A stretch of 64,000 bases of DNA, taken from positions 73,377 to 137,376 of the forward strand of contig NZ_JAAGUY010000007.1 of assembly GCF_010868145.1 (NCBI RefSeq), written 5' to 3'. This document shows positions 1 through 9,180 of this stretch, piece after piece. Source of the stretch: Nocardia cyriacigeorgica. Lineage in GTDB: Bacteria > Actinomycetota > Actinomycetes > Mycobacteriales > Mycobacteriaceae. Position numbers and translations under genes: made by a program. The notes under the pieces were generated by a model. The model saw nothing but the letters and a program-made list of their open reading frames with translations, searched no databases and had not been told where the DNA came from. Each line of letters begins with the position of its first letter. The stretch's first letter is position 1.

Positions 1-939
1 GGTGATGCGCTGTCCACCCAGGGTCAGGTCTTCGGTGGCGGTGCGTTGGAAGGCGGTCACCGGGGTGGCCCAGCGCACGATCTCGTCGGGTGCGGTGCGT
101 GGGCGTTGCTGTTTGTACAGCTCCCACTGTTCGGGATTGTCCACGAACGCTTTCATGCCGTGGGTGATCGCATTGCGGGTGGTTTCATTGCCTGCGACGG
201 CGAGCAGGATGACGAAGAACCCGAATTCGTCGGAGCCGAGACCTTCACCGTCGATATCGGCATTGACCAGCTGGGTGACGATGTCGTCGACCGGATTCGC
301 CCGCCGCTGTTCGGCCATATTCCAGGCGTAGCCGAGGATTTCCGCCGAGGCCATGGTGGCATCGCCGTACTCGGGATCGTCGTAGTTGAGCATCTGGTTC
401 GACCAGTCGAACAGTTTGCGCCGGTCGTCCTGCGGCACACCGAGCAGTTCGGCGATCGCCTGTAACGGCAGCTCGCACGCGACCTGGGTGACGAAATCAC
501 CGCTGCCGGTCTTCTTGGCCTCGTGCACGATCTTTGCGGCACGTTCGGTCAGCGCGGCGCGCAGTCCTTCGACCGCACGCGGAGTGAACCCCTTGGAAAT
601 GATCCGGCGAATCTTGGAATGTTTCGGCGGGTCCATGTTCACCAGCAGCGCACCGGTCACCGACATCTGCTCCGGGGTGATGTCGCCGGGCAACCGGATG
701 ATGGCGCCTTTGTCCTGCGAGGAGTACAACTCCGGGTTACGCGAGATCTCCTTGATATCGGCCAGTTTGCTGACCACCCAGAAGCCGCCGTCGCGGAAAC
801 CACCCGAGGTGTCGTCGGATTGGGCATTCCACCACACCGGCGCGGTCCGGCGTAGCAGCGCGAATTCTTCGACCGGACTGCGCTCGGCCCATAGTGCGGG
901 GTCGGTGAAATCGAATCCGGGAGGCAATGTCGATGTCAT
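1..939 (-). CDS. Cytochrome P450, CYP125-like (3' end beyond window)
   Basis: Reading leftward from an ATG at 939 (AAAGGA upstream), 313 codons run off the window without a stop. The N-terminus (LPPGFDFTDP) and whole visible body resemble mycobacterial CYP125, the steroid C26/27 monooxygenase. The I-helix motif AGNETTR is near residue 250 and the ExxR motif (EIVR) near 285. The haem-binding Cys region lies outside the window. It is the last gene of a leftward cluster, 23 bp after a conserved hypothetical and downstream of a ferredoxin that could supply electrons. CYP125 enzymes oxidise sterol side chains, but here the substrate is inferred from similarity only; a CYP142-like or other sterol/terpenoid role is possible. 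Confidence 0.85.
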   Translation of the reverse strand, partial: MTSTLPPGFDFTDPALWAERSPVEEFALLRRTAPVWWNAQSDDTSGGFRDGGFWVVSKLADIKEISRNPELYSSQDKGAIIRLPGDITPEQMSVTGALLVNMDPPKHSKIRRIISKGFTPRAVEGLRAALTERAAKIVHEAKKTGSGDFVTQVACELPLQAIAELLGVPQDDRRKLFDWSNQMLNYDDPEYGDATMASAEILGYAWNMAEQRRANPVDDIVTQLVNADIDGEGLGSDEFGFFVILLAVAGNETTRNAITHGMKAFVDNPEQWELYKQQRPRTAPDEIVRWATPVTAFQRTATEDLTLGGQRIT

Positions 940-962
940 GGGGGTGTCCTTTCTGGAATCGC

Positions 963-2213
963 TCACACGACCGTGAGGGGCAGCGGAATGCCACGATCGC
1001 TGAAGGCGAAGCCCGCACCGGTACTGACCTTGGCGATCGCCACCTCGATCGCCTCCCGGAACGGCTCGTCGGCCTGCGCGATCGTCACGGTCCATTCGCC
1101 ATCGGCGGTACTGACCTCGTCCACGTGGAAACACGGGTTCACCCCGCGCACCATGGCGTCCAGCGGTTGGGTGTGCTCGGCATCGATCAGCACCGGCCAC
1201 GCACCATCGCTGACGGCGTCGCTGCGGCGTGGAAAATGCAGACGCACCGTGGTGTCACTCGCCTCGACCCGAATACCGGTGTACGGCAGCGGATTGAATG
1301 CCGGGTGCAGCCGCAGCACTTCGGCCAGCGCCGCGCGATCGGTGCCGACCCCGAGCGCATCGCGCAGCCGCTCGGAGGTGAGCCCGGCAATACCCGCGAA
1401 CTGTTTGCGCACGATGGCGGCCGCGGATTCCGGATCGGTCCGCCTGCGCACCGCGATACCGAAAGCGAGGGTGAGCAGATGATGCTGCAGGCACACCTCG
1501 TCGGCCAGCCGGATCAGGGCCGAACGAGAGAAGTCGGCGAAGCGGATATCGCTGAGCAGCGGACCGGAATAGTCGCCGCGGCCTTCATCATCGGGAACGA
1601 TCGCGGACAAGACGGTGTGCGCGGCCGCCGATTCCGCCACCAGCTCCGCACCCTCCGGAGTAGGTGGCGGCGCATTGGCCGGGTCGATGGTGACCGTCCA
1701 CGCGCACACCGGCGTTCGGTCGGCCGGTTCCCGCGGCGGGCGATGTACGGGCCGGACCTGCGCATGCGGATTGGTGGCCAGTGCGGTGGCATCAAACGTG
1801 GGGTCTTCGATGTCGTGGCACATGGCGACCACGAAATCGCGGCCGAGCGGCTCCACATCGGCGAGCGCACCACAGTGGTCGAGCCAGAATTCGCCGTGCC
1901 GGCCATCGTGGAGCCGGTACCTGAAATCCATGAACTGCGGCGGTGCGCCGATATCGAACTGCAAACCCTTGAAGATGGTTTCCACATCGTCGCCGGTGAA
2001 GCCGAGCGCTCGCTGCATGCGGCGGGTGTAGACCGGGCTGGCCAGCTGCCATTCGGTGATGGCCACCTCGGTCATGCCTTCACGGCCGAAAGCTCCGATG
2101 GTGTGCGCCATTCCGGAGCGGTCGATCAGATGCCCGCACAGCAGCAGTTCGGGCAGCAGCGTCGCCAAGGTATCCCGGGAAAGGCCCACATAGTTGCTCA
2201 CTGGTTCGGACAT
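963..2213 (-). CDS. Conserved hypothetical protein in P450 cluster
   Basis: A 416-residue protein with no domain I recognise. It has no signal peptide or membrane segment and a balanced soluble composition, with a Cys/His/Asp-containing stretch (FVVAMCHDIED) near residue 130. It starts 4 bp after the stop of the SnoaL-like gene and is followed after 23 bp by the CYP125-like gene, so it is almost certainly co-transcribed with them. By context it may be an accessory or catabolic enzyme for the same substrate. No function is assigned. Confidence 0.8.
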   Translation of the reverse strand: MSEPVSNYVGLSRDTLATLLPELLLCGHLIDRSGMAHTIGAFGREGMTEVAITEWQLASPVYTRRMQRALGFTGDDVETIFKGLQFDIGAPPQFMDFRYRLHDGRHGEFWLDHCGALADVEPLGRDFVVAMCHDIEDPTFDATALATNPHAQVRPVHRPPREPADRTPVCAWTVTIDPANAPPPTPEGAELVAESAAAHTVLSAIVPDDEGRGDYSGPLLSDIRFADFSRSALIRLADEVCLQHHLLTLAFGIAVRRRTDPESAAAIVRKQFAGIAGLTSERLRDALGVGTDRAALAEVLRLHPAFNPLPYTGIRVEASDTTVRLHFPRRSDAVSDGAWPVLIDAEHTQPLDAMVRGVNPCFHVDEVSTADGEWTVTIAQADEPFREAIEVAIAKVSTGAGFAFSDRGIPLPLTVV

Positions 2214-2217
2214 GGCA

Positions 2218-2768
2218 TCACCACAGCGGGACAGGAGATTCGCCGACGCGGTACCAGCCCGGCAACGGCTCGCCCGATACCGAACGCTGGATGCGTTTCT
2301 GCATACCGTCGGTCAGCACGTTCTTCTGGATCATCTCCACGAACAGGTTCGACACATTGCCGAAATCGAAGAAGTCGCGCTGCCACGACCATTGGAAATC
2401 GCCGCCGTAGCGGAACCAGCTGCCGCCGATACCTTCCGGACTGTAGTTGCGGCCATCTTCCCGGGTGACCTCGGCGAGCTGCTTCCACAGGCCGATGACG
2501 TTGCCGGACCGTTCATCGATGACGAACTCCTGGTACGGATAGGTCCACCCCTCCAGTCCCTGCATCTCCTGCACCAGCGCCAGATCACGGATCTCGTCGC
2601 GCCCGACCGCCATGAATTCCTGGGTTGGCCCGTAGTTCCAGCCGTAGGTGGCGTCCTCGGTGTACATCTCGGCCAGCGGGGCCCAGTCACCTTTGTCCTC
2701 GCAGTCCCGGTTCGCCTCCACCCAGCGCCGCACCATTTCGTCGAGTTCCGCGCGGTCGAAACCTGCCA

Positions 2769-2769
<1 letters not shown>
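2218..2769 (-). CDS. SnoaL-like / NTF2-fold family protein
   Basis: A 183-residue protein beginning at ATG 2769, which overlaps the ferredoxin stop by one base (TGATG), with AGGAAGG upstream. A GTG one codon earlier (2772) is also possible. The N-terminal helix, the DWAPLAEMYTEDATY segment and the Trp/Tyr-rich strands that follow are typical of the NTF2-like (SnoaL) cone fold, seen in small isomerases, hydratases and dehydratases. In steroid pathways this fold is used by ketosteroid isomerases and related enzymes, but the exact reaction here is unknown. Tight packing between the ferredoxin and the hypothetical gene indicates one operon. Confidence 0.72.
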
Positions 2770-3829
<1,060 letters not shown>

Positions 3830-3884
3830 CAGCGCACCTCCTGTCTCATGGTCTGATCGGATCGAACGAGCGCTGCGTGGTCAC

Positions 3885-5090
3885 TCATCGGGCATGCACC
3901 GAAATCGGCAGCCGGGCGAACCCGCGCACGTTCGTCGAATGCACCCGCTCCACCCCTGCCTCGTGCACCTCGTAGGCTCGGGTCCTTGCCGCGAATTCCT
4001 CCAGAGCGACGCAGGCTTCCAGCCGTGCCAGATGGGCACCTAGGCAGAAGTGCACGCCCGCACCGAAACTCACCAGCGAACCCTTGTCGGTGCGTTCGAT
4101 GCGGTAGTGATCGCCGTCGTCGAACACCGCGGAATCGCGGTTGGCCGAACCGATCACCAGCAGCACCTTCGCCCCGGCCGGGATGACGCCGCCGTGTTGC
4201 GGGATATCGACGGTCGCGGTGCGCGCGACGATCTGGCTGGAGGTGTCGTAGCGCAGGGTCTCCTCGACCCAGTCGGTGACCAGCCCCTGGTCGGCAACGA
4301 CCTTGGCGTACTCCCCTGGATTGTGCGCACCCCAGTACAGCGCGTTACCCAGGAGCTTGGTGGTGGTCTCGTTGCCTGCCACGACCATCAGGAACATGAA
4401 GCCGATGATTTCCTGATCGGTCAGCCGATCGCCGTCGATCTCGGCGTCGAGCAGGGCCGAGGTCAGGTCGTCGACGGGTTGGCGTCGCCGCTGCGCGACC
4501 ATCTCGGTGTAGTAGCCGATGAGCGCGACCGAGGCCTCGATCGCGCCCATCGGCACATCGAGGACGCCGTCCTCGCGGTGCACCACCAGGTCGGCGAGCC
4601 TGCGGATCTCGGCGCGATCGTCGGCGGGCACACCGAGCATCTCGGAGATGACGTCCATCGGCAGCTTGCCCGCGAATCCCTCGATCCAGTCGAACTTCTC
4701 GCCCGCGAACGCCGGTTTGAGGTGTTCGAGGGTGAGTTCGCGGATGCGGTCGGTCATCTCGGCGACCCGTTTCGGCGTGAAGCCCTTGAACACCAGCCTG
4801 CGCATCCGCATATGGCGCGGATCGTCCATGGCCAGAAACGACATCACGTGATGGGCGTGCGGCCCCCAGGCGGCGGGATCCAGCGACACCCCGTTGGCAC
4901 TGGACAGGCGGGTGGCGTCGCGGAAGCCGGCGAACACATCCGCGTGCCGGGATAGCGCCCAGAAATCCAGATCGGGGTTGTAGTACAGCGGCGCCTCGTT
5001 GCGCAGCCGCTGATAGACAGGGTAGGGATCCTCGTGGAAGGCGTAGTCATAGGGATCGAAAATCAGCGGTTCCACCGATGCGGCCGTCAT
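3885..5090 (-). CDS. Cytochrome P450
   Basis: A full-length P450 of 401 residues. The I-helix motif AGNETT is near residue 240, ExxR (ETLR) near 280, and the haem motif FGAGVHFCLG near 341-350 with the thiolate Cys near 348. ATG at 5090 is preferred over GTG 5099 because GAGG lies eight bases upstream. It is the first gene of the leftward operon and faces the aldehyde dehydrogenase operon across a 300-bp control region. With two P450s, one ferredoxin and one SDR the operon could make two successive oxidations of a hydrophobic substrate. The family within the CYP system is not assignable by eye. Confidence 0.93.
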   Translation of the reverse strand: MTAASVEPLIFDPYDYAFHEDPYPVYQRLRNEAPLYYNPDLDFWALSRHADVFAGFRDATRLSSANGVSLDPAAWGPHAHHVMSFLAMDDPRHMRMRRLVFKGFTPKRVAEMTDRIRELTLEHLKPAFAGEKFDWIEGFAGKLPMDVISEMLGVPADDRAEIRRLADLVVHREDGVLDVPMGAIEASVALIGYYTEMVAQRRRQPVDDLTSALLDAEIDGDRLTDQEIIGFMFLMVVAGNETTTKLLGNALYWGAHNPGEYAKVVADQGLVTDWVEETLRYDTSSQIVARTATVDIPQHGGVIPAGAKVLLVIGSANRDSAVFDDGDHYRIERTDKGSLVSFGAGVHFCLGAHLARLEACVALEEFAARTRAYEVHEAGVERVHSTNVRGFARLPISVHAR

Positions 5091-5111
5091 CGCGCCCACC
5101 TCGCATTCGAT

Positions 5112-5119
5112 AACCAGTT
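5112..5119. promoter_or_regulatory. KstR-type half-palindrome core near P450 start
   Basis: AACCAGTT has the AACnnGTT core of the published KstR operator (TnnAACnnGTTnnA) and lies about 22 bp before the P450 ATG at 5090. The flanking T and A positions are not matched, so this alone is weak. It gains interest only because a better match lies on the other side of the same divergent region. Confidence 0.3.
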
Positions 5120-5152
5120 CTTATCTGGGATCCGGTCACCACCATTCGGTAG

Positions 5153-5180
5153 AGACACATAGCTGGACATGTGTCTGGAC
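5153..5180. promoter_or_regulatory. Probable TetR operator in divergent promoter
   Basis: AGACACAT (5153-5160) and ATGTGTCT (5169-5176) form a perfect 8-bp inverted repeat with an 8-bp spacer. Read on the minus strand, 5179 down to 5165 is TCCAGACACATGTCC, identical to the 15-mer at 10664-10678 over the start of the downstream tetR gene. This position suits repression of the leftward P450 operon. The link to the TetR is an inference from the shared motif. Confidence 0.65.
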
Positions 5181-5314
5181 GGTACCAGCGTCCCGCCACG
5201 TCGACAATGATTCCGGTTGTTTATCCAGCACAATCGCCGTAATCCGGAGGATTTACCGCGCCACGGCAATCGTGCCGTCGCGGCTGCGGCACCCTGCGCG
5301 AACCGCGATCGACC

Positions 5315-5328
5315 TAGAACAAGTTCTT
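5315..5328. promoter_or_regulatory. KstR/KstR2-like palindrome
   Basis: TAGAACAAGTTCTT matches the KstR consensus TnnAACnnGTTnnA at seven of eight defined positions. The shifted window 5318-5331 matches the KstR2 consensus AnCAAGnnCTTGnT at nine of ten. The two palindromes are nested. The site overlaps the proposed -35 box of the rightward operon. Both regulators control steroid degradation in actinobacteria, so the site supports a steroid-like role, but which protein binds is not decided. Confidence 0.5.
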
Positions 5329-5375
5329 GCCTAACCGAAAGAACCCGGACTATATTCCGTACACCTGTCCAGACA
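5327..5375 (+). promoter_or_regulatory. Promoter of rightward operon with overlapping operator
   Basis: A -35 like box TTGCCT (5327-5332) and -10 like TATATT (5351-5356) are separated by 18 bp. Just downstream, TGTCCAGACA (5366-5375, TGTC and GACA arms) shares GTCCAGACAC with the two 15-mer sites, at the expected transcription start. ACGGAG at 5380-5385 is the ribosome binding site for the ATG at 5391. Confidence 0.55.
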
Positions 5376-5390
5376 CTTACGGAGTCAGCT

Positions 5391-6869
5391 ATGAACAGTT
5401 TGCTGTCCGCGGACGGCGCCCCCGCGCTGATCGGCGGCACGCTGATCAGCGAGGGCGGTGCCGGCGTCTTCAGCACCGTGAATCCCGCCACCGAAGAAGT
5501 GCTCGGGCACGCCGCGAATGCCGACGCCGCCGATATGGACGCCGCCATCGCCGCCGCCAGGCGCGCCTTCGACGACACCGACTGGTCCCGCGATCACGCC
5601 TTTCGCGCGCACTGCCTCACCCAGCTGCGCACCGCACTTCAGGAGCACGTCGAGCAGCTGCGTGAGATCACCGTCGCGGAGGCGGGCGCGCCGATCATGT
5701 TCACCCGCGGACCGCAGTTGGAAGGTCCGATCGCCGACCTGGATTTCGCGGCGAAGCTGGCCGAGACCTACAGCTGGGAAACCGATCTCGGTATCGCCGC
5801 GCCGATGGGCGTCAGCAGCCATCGGGTGCTGCGGCGTGAGGCCACCGGGGTGGTCGGCGCGATCACCCCGTGGAACTTCCCGCATCAGATCAACTTCGCC
5901 AAGCTCGGCCCCGCCCTGGCGGCAGGCAATACCGTCGTGCTCAAGCCCGCACCGGATACTCCGTGGTGCGCGGCCGCGGTCGGCCGGATCATCGCCGAGC
6001 ACACCGATATCCCCGCCGGCGTGGTGAATATCGTGACCTCCGACGATCACAGCCTCGGCACCCAGCTCACGACCGACCCCCGGGTCGACATGGTCAGCTT
6101 CACCGGCTCCACCGCCACCGGCCGCGCGGTGATGACGGCGGCCGCGGCCACCATCAAGAAGACCTTCCTCGAGCTGGGCGGCAAATCGGCGTTCATCGTG
6201 CTCGATGATGCCGATATCAACGCCGCCGTCGGCGTCGCCGCGTTCTCGGTGTGCGTACACGCCGGGCAGGGCTGTGCACTGACGACCCGGCTACTGGTCC
6301 CCCGCGCCGCCTATGACCAGGCGATCCAGATCGCGGCAGCGACCATGGGCGGTATCGCCCCCGGCGATCCGACCGCACCCGGCACCGTCTGCGGCCCGCT
6401 CATCTCCGCGCGGCAACGCGACCGTGTCGAACGCTATCTCGCGATCGCCCGTGACGAAGGCGGGCGCATCGTGGTCGGCGGCGGACGCCCAGCCGGACGA
6501 GATCGCGGCTATTTCATCGAACCCACGCTGATCGCCGATGTCGCACCCGGCGCAACGGTCGCCACCGAGGAGATCTTCGGCCCGGTGCTCGTGGTGATCC
6601 CGCACGACGGCGACGACGACGCCATCCGTCTCGCCAACGACTCCCCCTACGGCCTGTCCGGCGCGGTCTGGAGCACCGATCCAGAACGGATCCGACGCGT
6701 CACCGACGGCGTGCGCACCGGAACGCTGAGCGTCAACGGCGGCGTCTGGTACGCGGCCGACGCACCGTTCGGCGGATACAAGCAGTCCGGCATCGGCCGG
6801 GAAATGGGCGTCGCCGGGTTCGAGGAGTACCTGGAGACCAAGCTCATCGCCACCGGCCGCCCCAGCTGA
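5391..6869 (+). CDS. NAD(P)-dependent aldehyde dehydrogenase
   Basis: A 492-residue aldehyde dehydrogenase starting at ATG 5391 with ACGGAG upstream. Family motifs are the PWNFPHQ segment near residue 161, FTGSTATG near 236, the general-base ELGG region near 259, and the nucleophile Cys in HAGQGC near 293. The C-terminus has the usual GGYKQSGIGRE segment. It would oxidise an aldehyde to the acid using NAD(P)+. First gene of the rightward operon, 31 bp before an SDR, so alcohol and aldehyde oxidation steps are adjacent. Substrate is probably a product of the neighbouring P450s, but that is inferred. Confidence 0.95.
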   Translation: MNSLLSADGAPALIGGTLISEGGAGVFSTVNPATEEVLGHAANADAADMDAAIAAARRAFDDTDWSRDHAFRAHCLTQLRTALQEHVEQLREITVAEAGAPIMFTRGPQLEGPIADLDFAAKLAETYSWETDLGIAAPMGVSSHRVLRREATGVVGAITPWNFPHQINFAKLGPALAAGNTVVLKPAPDTPWCAAAVGRIIAEHTDIPAGVVNIVTSDDHSLGTQLTTDPRVDMVSFTGSTATGRAVMTAAAATIKKTFLELGGKSAFIVLDDADINAAVGVAAFSVCVHAGQGCALTTRLLVPRAAYDQAIQIAAATMGGIAPGDPTAPGTVCGPLISARQRDRVERYLAIARDEGGRIVVGGGRPAGRDRGYFIEPTLIADVAPGATVATEEIFGPVLVVIPHDGDDDAIRLANDSPYGLSGAVWSTDPERIRRVTDGVRTGTLSVNGGVWYAADAPFGGYKQSGIGREMGVAGFEEYLETKLIATGRPS

Positions 6870-6900
6870 CCCTCACCACCACCTCTCAGGAGCTCGCATC

Positions 6901-7653
6901 ATGGTCCGTTTCACCGGAAAGTCGGCCATCGTCACCGGCGCCGCCCGCGGTATCGGCGCAGCCTACGCGCAGGCATTGGCCGCCGAAGGCGCGAATGTCG
7001 TTGTCGCCGACCGTAATACCGAACTCGGCACCGCCGTCGCGGAGAAGATCGTCGCCGACGGAGGTAAGGCGGTCTTCGCCGAGGTCGACGTCGCCGATCC
7101 CGAATCCGCCGCGGCACTGGCCGAATTCACCGTCGCCGAATTCGGCGGCATCGACCATCTGGTCAACAATGCCGCCATCTACGGCGATATGAAGCTGGAT
7201 CTGCTGCTCACCGTGCCGTGGGATTACTACCAGCGGTTCATGAACGTCAACCTCAACGGCGCGCTGATCATGACGCGGGCGGTCTGGCAACATATGGCCG
7301 CGCGCGGCGGCGGGTCGATCGTCAACCAATCGTCCACCGCCGCCTGGGTGTACTCGGGTTTCTACGGCCTGGCGAAAGTGGGGGTGAACGGGCTGACCCA
7401 GCAACTGGCGTTCGAGTTGGGTGGTTCGAAGATCCGGATCAATGCCATCGCTCCAGGCCCGATTGATACCGAAGCCACCAAAACGGTGACGCCGGGTGTC
7501 ATCGTCGAGGACATGATCAAGCGGTTGCCGCTCAAGCGGATGGGCACACCGGAGGACCTGGTCGGCGCCTGCCTGTATCTGCTGTCGGACGAGGCGAGCT
7601 GGGTCACCGGACAGATCTTCAATATCGACGGCGGGCAGGTGTTCCGGTCGTGA
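6901..7653 (+). CDS. Short-chain dehydrogenase/reductase
   Basis: A 250-residue classical SDR with GAARGIG at residues 13-19, NNAA near 89, a catalytic Ser in the NQSS segment near 140 and YGLAK near 154. The C-terminus ends in the usual GQIFNIDGG segment. AGGAG sits just ahead of the ATG. It overlaps the next gene by 4 bp (GTGA), so it is translationally coupled. It probably interconverts an alcohol and ketone in the same pathway as the aldehyde dehydrogenase. Confidence 0.93.
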   Translation: MVRFTGKSAIVTGAARGIGAAYAQALAAEGANVVVADRNTELGTAVAEKIVADGGKAVFAEVDVADPESAAALAEFTVAEFGGIDHLVNNAAIYGDMKLDLLLTVPWDYYQRFMNVNLNGALIMTRAVWQHMAARGGGSIVNQSSTAAWVYSGFYGLAKVGVNGLTQQLAFELGGSKIRINAIAPGPIDTEATKTVTPGVIVEDMIKRLPLKRMGTPEDLVGACLYLLSDEASWVTGQIFNIDGGQVFRS

Positions 7654-8549
7654 GTACCGCGACGGCCGGTGTCCGGATCGGCTTCATCGGCCTGGGGAGC
7701 ATGGGCGCCCCGATGGCCAAGCAGCTGCTCGAATGGCCGGGCGGGCTCACCGTCTGCGATACCCGCGCGGAAGCCATCGCGCCCTTCGTCGACGCGGGCG
7801 CCGAGTCCGCGACATCGGCTGCCGAGCTCGCCGAGAAATGCGCCGTGGTCTCGGTGGCGGTGGTCGATGACGCGCAGGTTCGCCAGGTGGTCACCGGTCC
7901 GGGCGGCCTGCTGGAAACAGCGGCCTCCGGCACGATCATCGCCGTCCATTCGACGATCAGCGATTCCACAGCGGCCGATCTGGCCGCGCGCTGCGCCGAG
8001 CACGGAGTGGAGCTGATCGACGCACCCGTCAGCGGTGGTGCACCCGGCGCCAACCGGGGGGAGCTCGCGGTCATGGTCGGCGGCAGCGCGGCGGCCTTCG
8101 CCCGGGTGCGCGAGCCGTTCGGTTGTTTCAGCGATCTCATCGTGCACGCGGGGCCGGTGGGTGCGGGCACCCGGATGAAGCTGGCGCGCAACCTACTGCA
8201 CTTCGTCGCGTTCACCGCGGTGACCGAGGCTCAGCGGCTGGCCGAAGCTGCCGGTCTCGACATCACCACGCTCGGCAAGGTCGTCCGGCATTCCGACGCC
8301 GTGACCGGCGGACCCGGCGCGATCATGCTGCGTGAGCGCACCGGACCGATCGCTGACGGCGATTTCTGGCTGCCGATCATGCGTCACGTCCGCGACCTCG
8401 GCGACAAGGATCTGTCCCTCGCGCTGGATCTCGGTGCGCGGCTCGGCGTCGACCTACCGCTGGCGGGGCTGGCGCGCGAGCATCTCGGACCGGGGCTCGG
8501 TGTGCCCGCGAACGACTCGGCGGCCACCGCCGCGGCGAAGGAGAAGTGA
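7650..8549 (+). CDS. NAD(P)-dependent beta-hydroxyacid dehydrogenase family
   Basis: A 299-residue member of the 3-hydroxyisobutyrate/6-phosphogluconate dehydrogenase family, starting at GTG 7650. It has the dinucleotide motif GFIGLGSMGAPMA near residues 9-21, the substrate-binding DAPVSGG near 125-131 and the catalytic Lys in GTRMKLARN near 175. These enzymes oxidise beta-hydroxyacids. It overlaps both neighbours by 4 bp. A role on a beta-hydroxyacid intermediate made from the P450 substrate is plausible. The exact substrate cannot be read from sequence. Confidence 0.9.
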   Translation: MSTATAGVRIGFIGLGSMGAPMAKQLLEWPGGLTVCDTRAEAIAPFVDAGAESATSAAELAEKCAVVSVAVVDDAQVRQVVTGPGGLLETAASGTIIAVHSTISDSTAADLAARCAEHGVELIDAPVSGGAPGANRGELAVMVGGSAAAFARVREPFGCFSDLIVHAGPVGAGTRMKLARNLLHFVAFTAVTEAQRLAEAAGLDITTLGKVVRHSDAVTGGPGAIMLRERTGPIADGDFWLPIMRHVRDLGDKDLSLALDLGARLGVDLPLAGLAREHLGPGLGVPANDSAATAAAKEK

Positions 8550-8968
8550 TGAGTGAGGCAAACGGCACCGAACCAACGGTCCGCGAGCGCGGCCTGGCGA
8601 AAATGGAGGAGGTGTACGGCACCCCGTTCCAGGAGTACCCAGGCGATCATTTCGCGATGACGGCCGATCACCTGTTCGCCAACGTCTGGTCCCGGCCGGG
8701 CCTGAGCATCCGGGACCGCCGACTCGTCCTACTCGGGGCCCTCACCGCCCAGGGCCTGATGGACACCGCGGCCATCCAGATCGGCGCCGCACTGCGCAAC
8801 GGTGAACTCACCGAGGAGCAACTGCACGAGATCGCCCTGTTCCTGTGCCATTACATCGGCTGGCCGACCGGCAGCAAGCTCGACATCTCGGTCAGCACGA
8901 TCGCCGGCCAGCAGAGGAAGGCGGCGCGGGATAAAGAAACGTCGTCCGCCGAATCGCCGAAACCGTGA
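8546..8968 (+). CDS. Carboxymuconolactone decarboxylase family protein
   Basis: A 140-residue protein of the CMD/AhpD-like fold, with the family's helical RDRRLVLLGALTAQG segment and EEQLHEIALFLCHYIGWP segment. Only one Cys is present, so the CxxC of AhpD peroxidases is missing, and it belongs rather to the decarboxylase-like branch. ATGA overlap with the upstream gene shows coupling. In ring-degradation pathways such proteins act on lactones or keto-acids. The function here is uncertain, and the tail after residue 125 is low complexity. Confidence 0.8.
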   Translation: MMSEANGTEPTVRERGLAKMEEVYGTPFQEYPGDHFAMTADHLFANVWSRPGLSIRDRRLVLLGALTAQGLMDTAAIQIGAALRNGELTEEQLHEIALFLCHYIGWPTGSKLDISVSTIAGQQRKAARDKETSSAESPKP

Positions 8969-9180
8969 GGTCCGCCGCCGCCGGGCCACAGAGCGGGACA
9001 CACCCTGGACAGGATCGGTGCGGGTCCACACCATGACTGGAATCGGCACCGTCCGCGCCGCGCTCGGCGCGCATCCACGCCGGCCGAATACGGCACCACC
9101 GTGTTCGGGCATCGGTTCGATCCGGGTGCGCAAGGCGATCGCGGCGAACCCGCGGACACGACTTGTGAGGAGCACACATC
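8969..9180. other. Spacer within rightward cluster
   Basis: A 212-bp gap that breaks the otherwise overlapping operon. I see no convincing promoter, hairpin or coding frame in it, only GAGGAG just before the flavoprotein ATG at 9181. Confidence 0.4.

Noticed and set aside
927..2468. 513-codon open frame antisense to the hypothetical and SnoaL-like genes
   Set aside because: Composition is Arg/His-rich shadow protein and it crosses two genes that form a coupled operon on the other strand.
5217..5390. N-terminal extension of the aldehyde dehydrogenase
   Set aside because: The frame runs through the promoter and operator and lacks family similarity; ATG 5391 has a good ribosome binding site.
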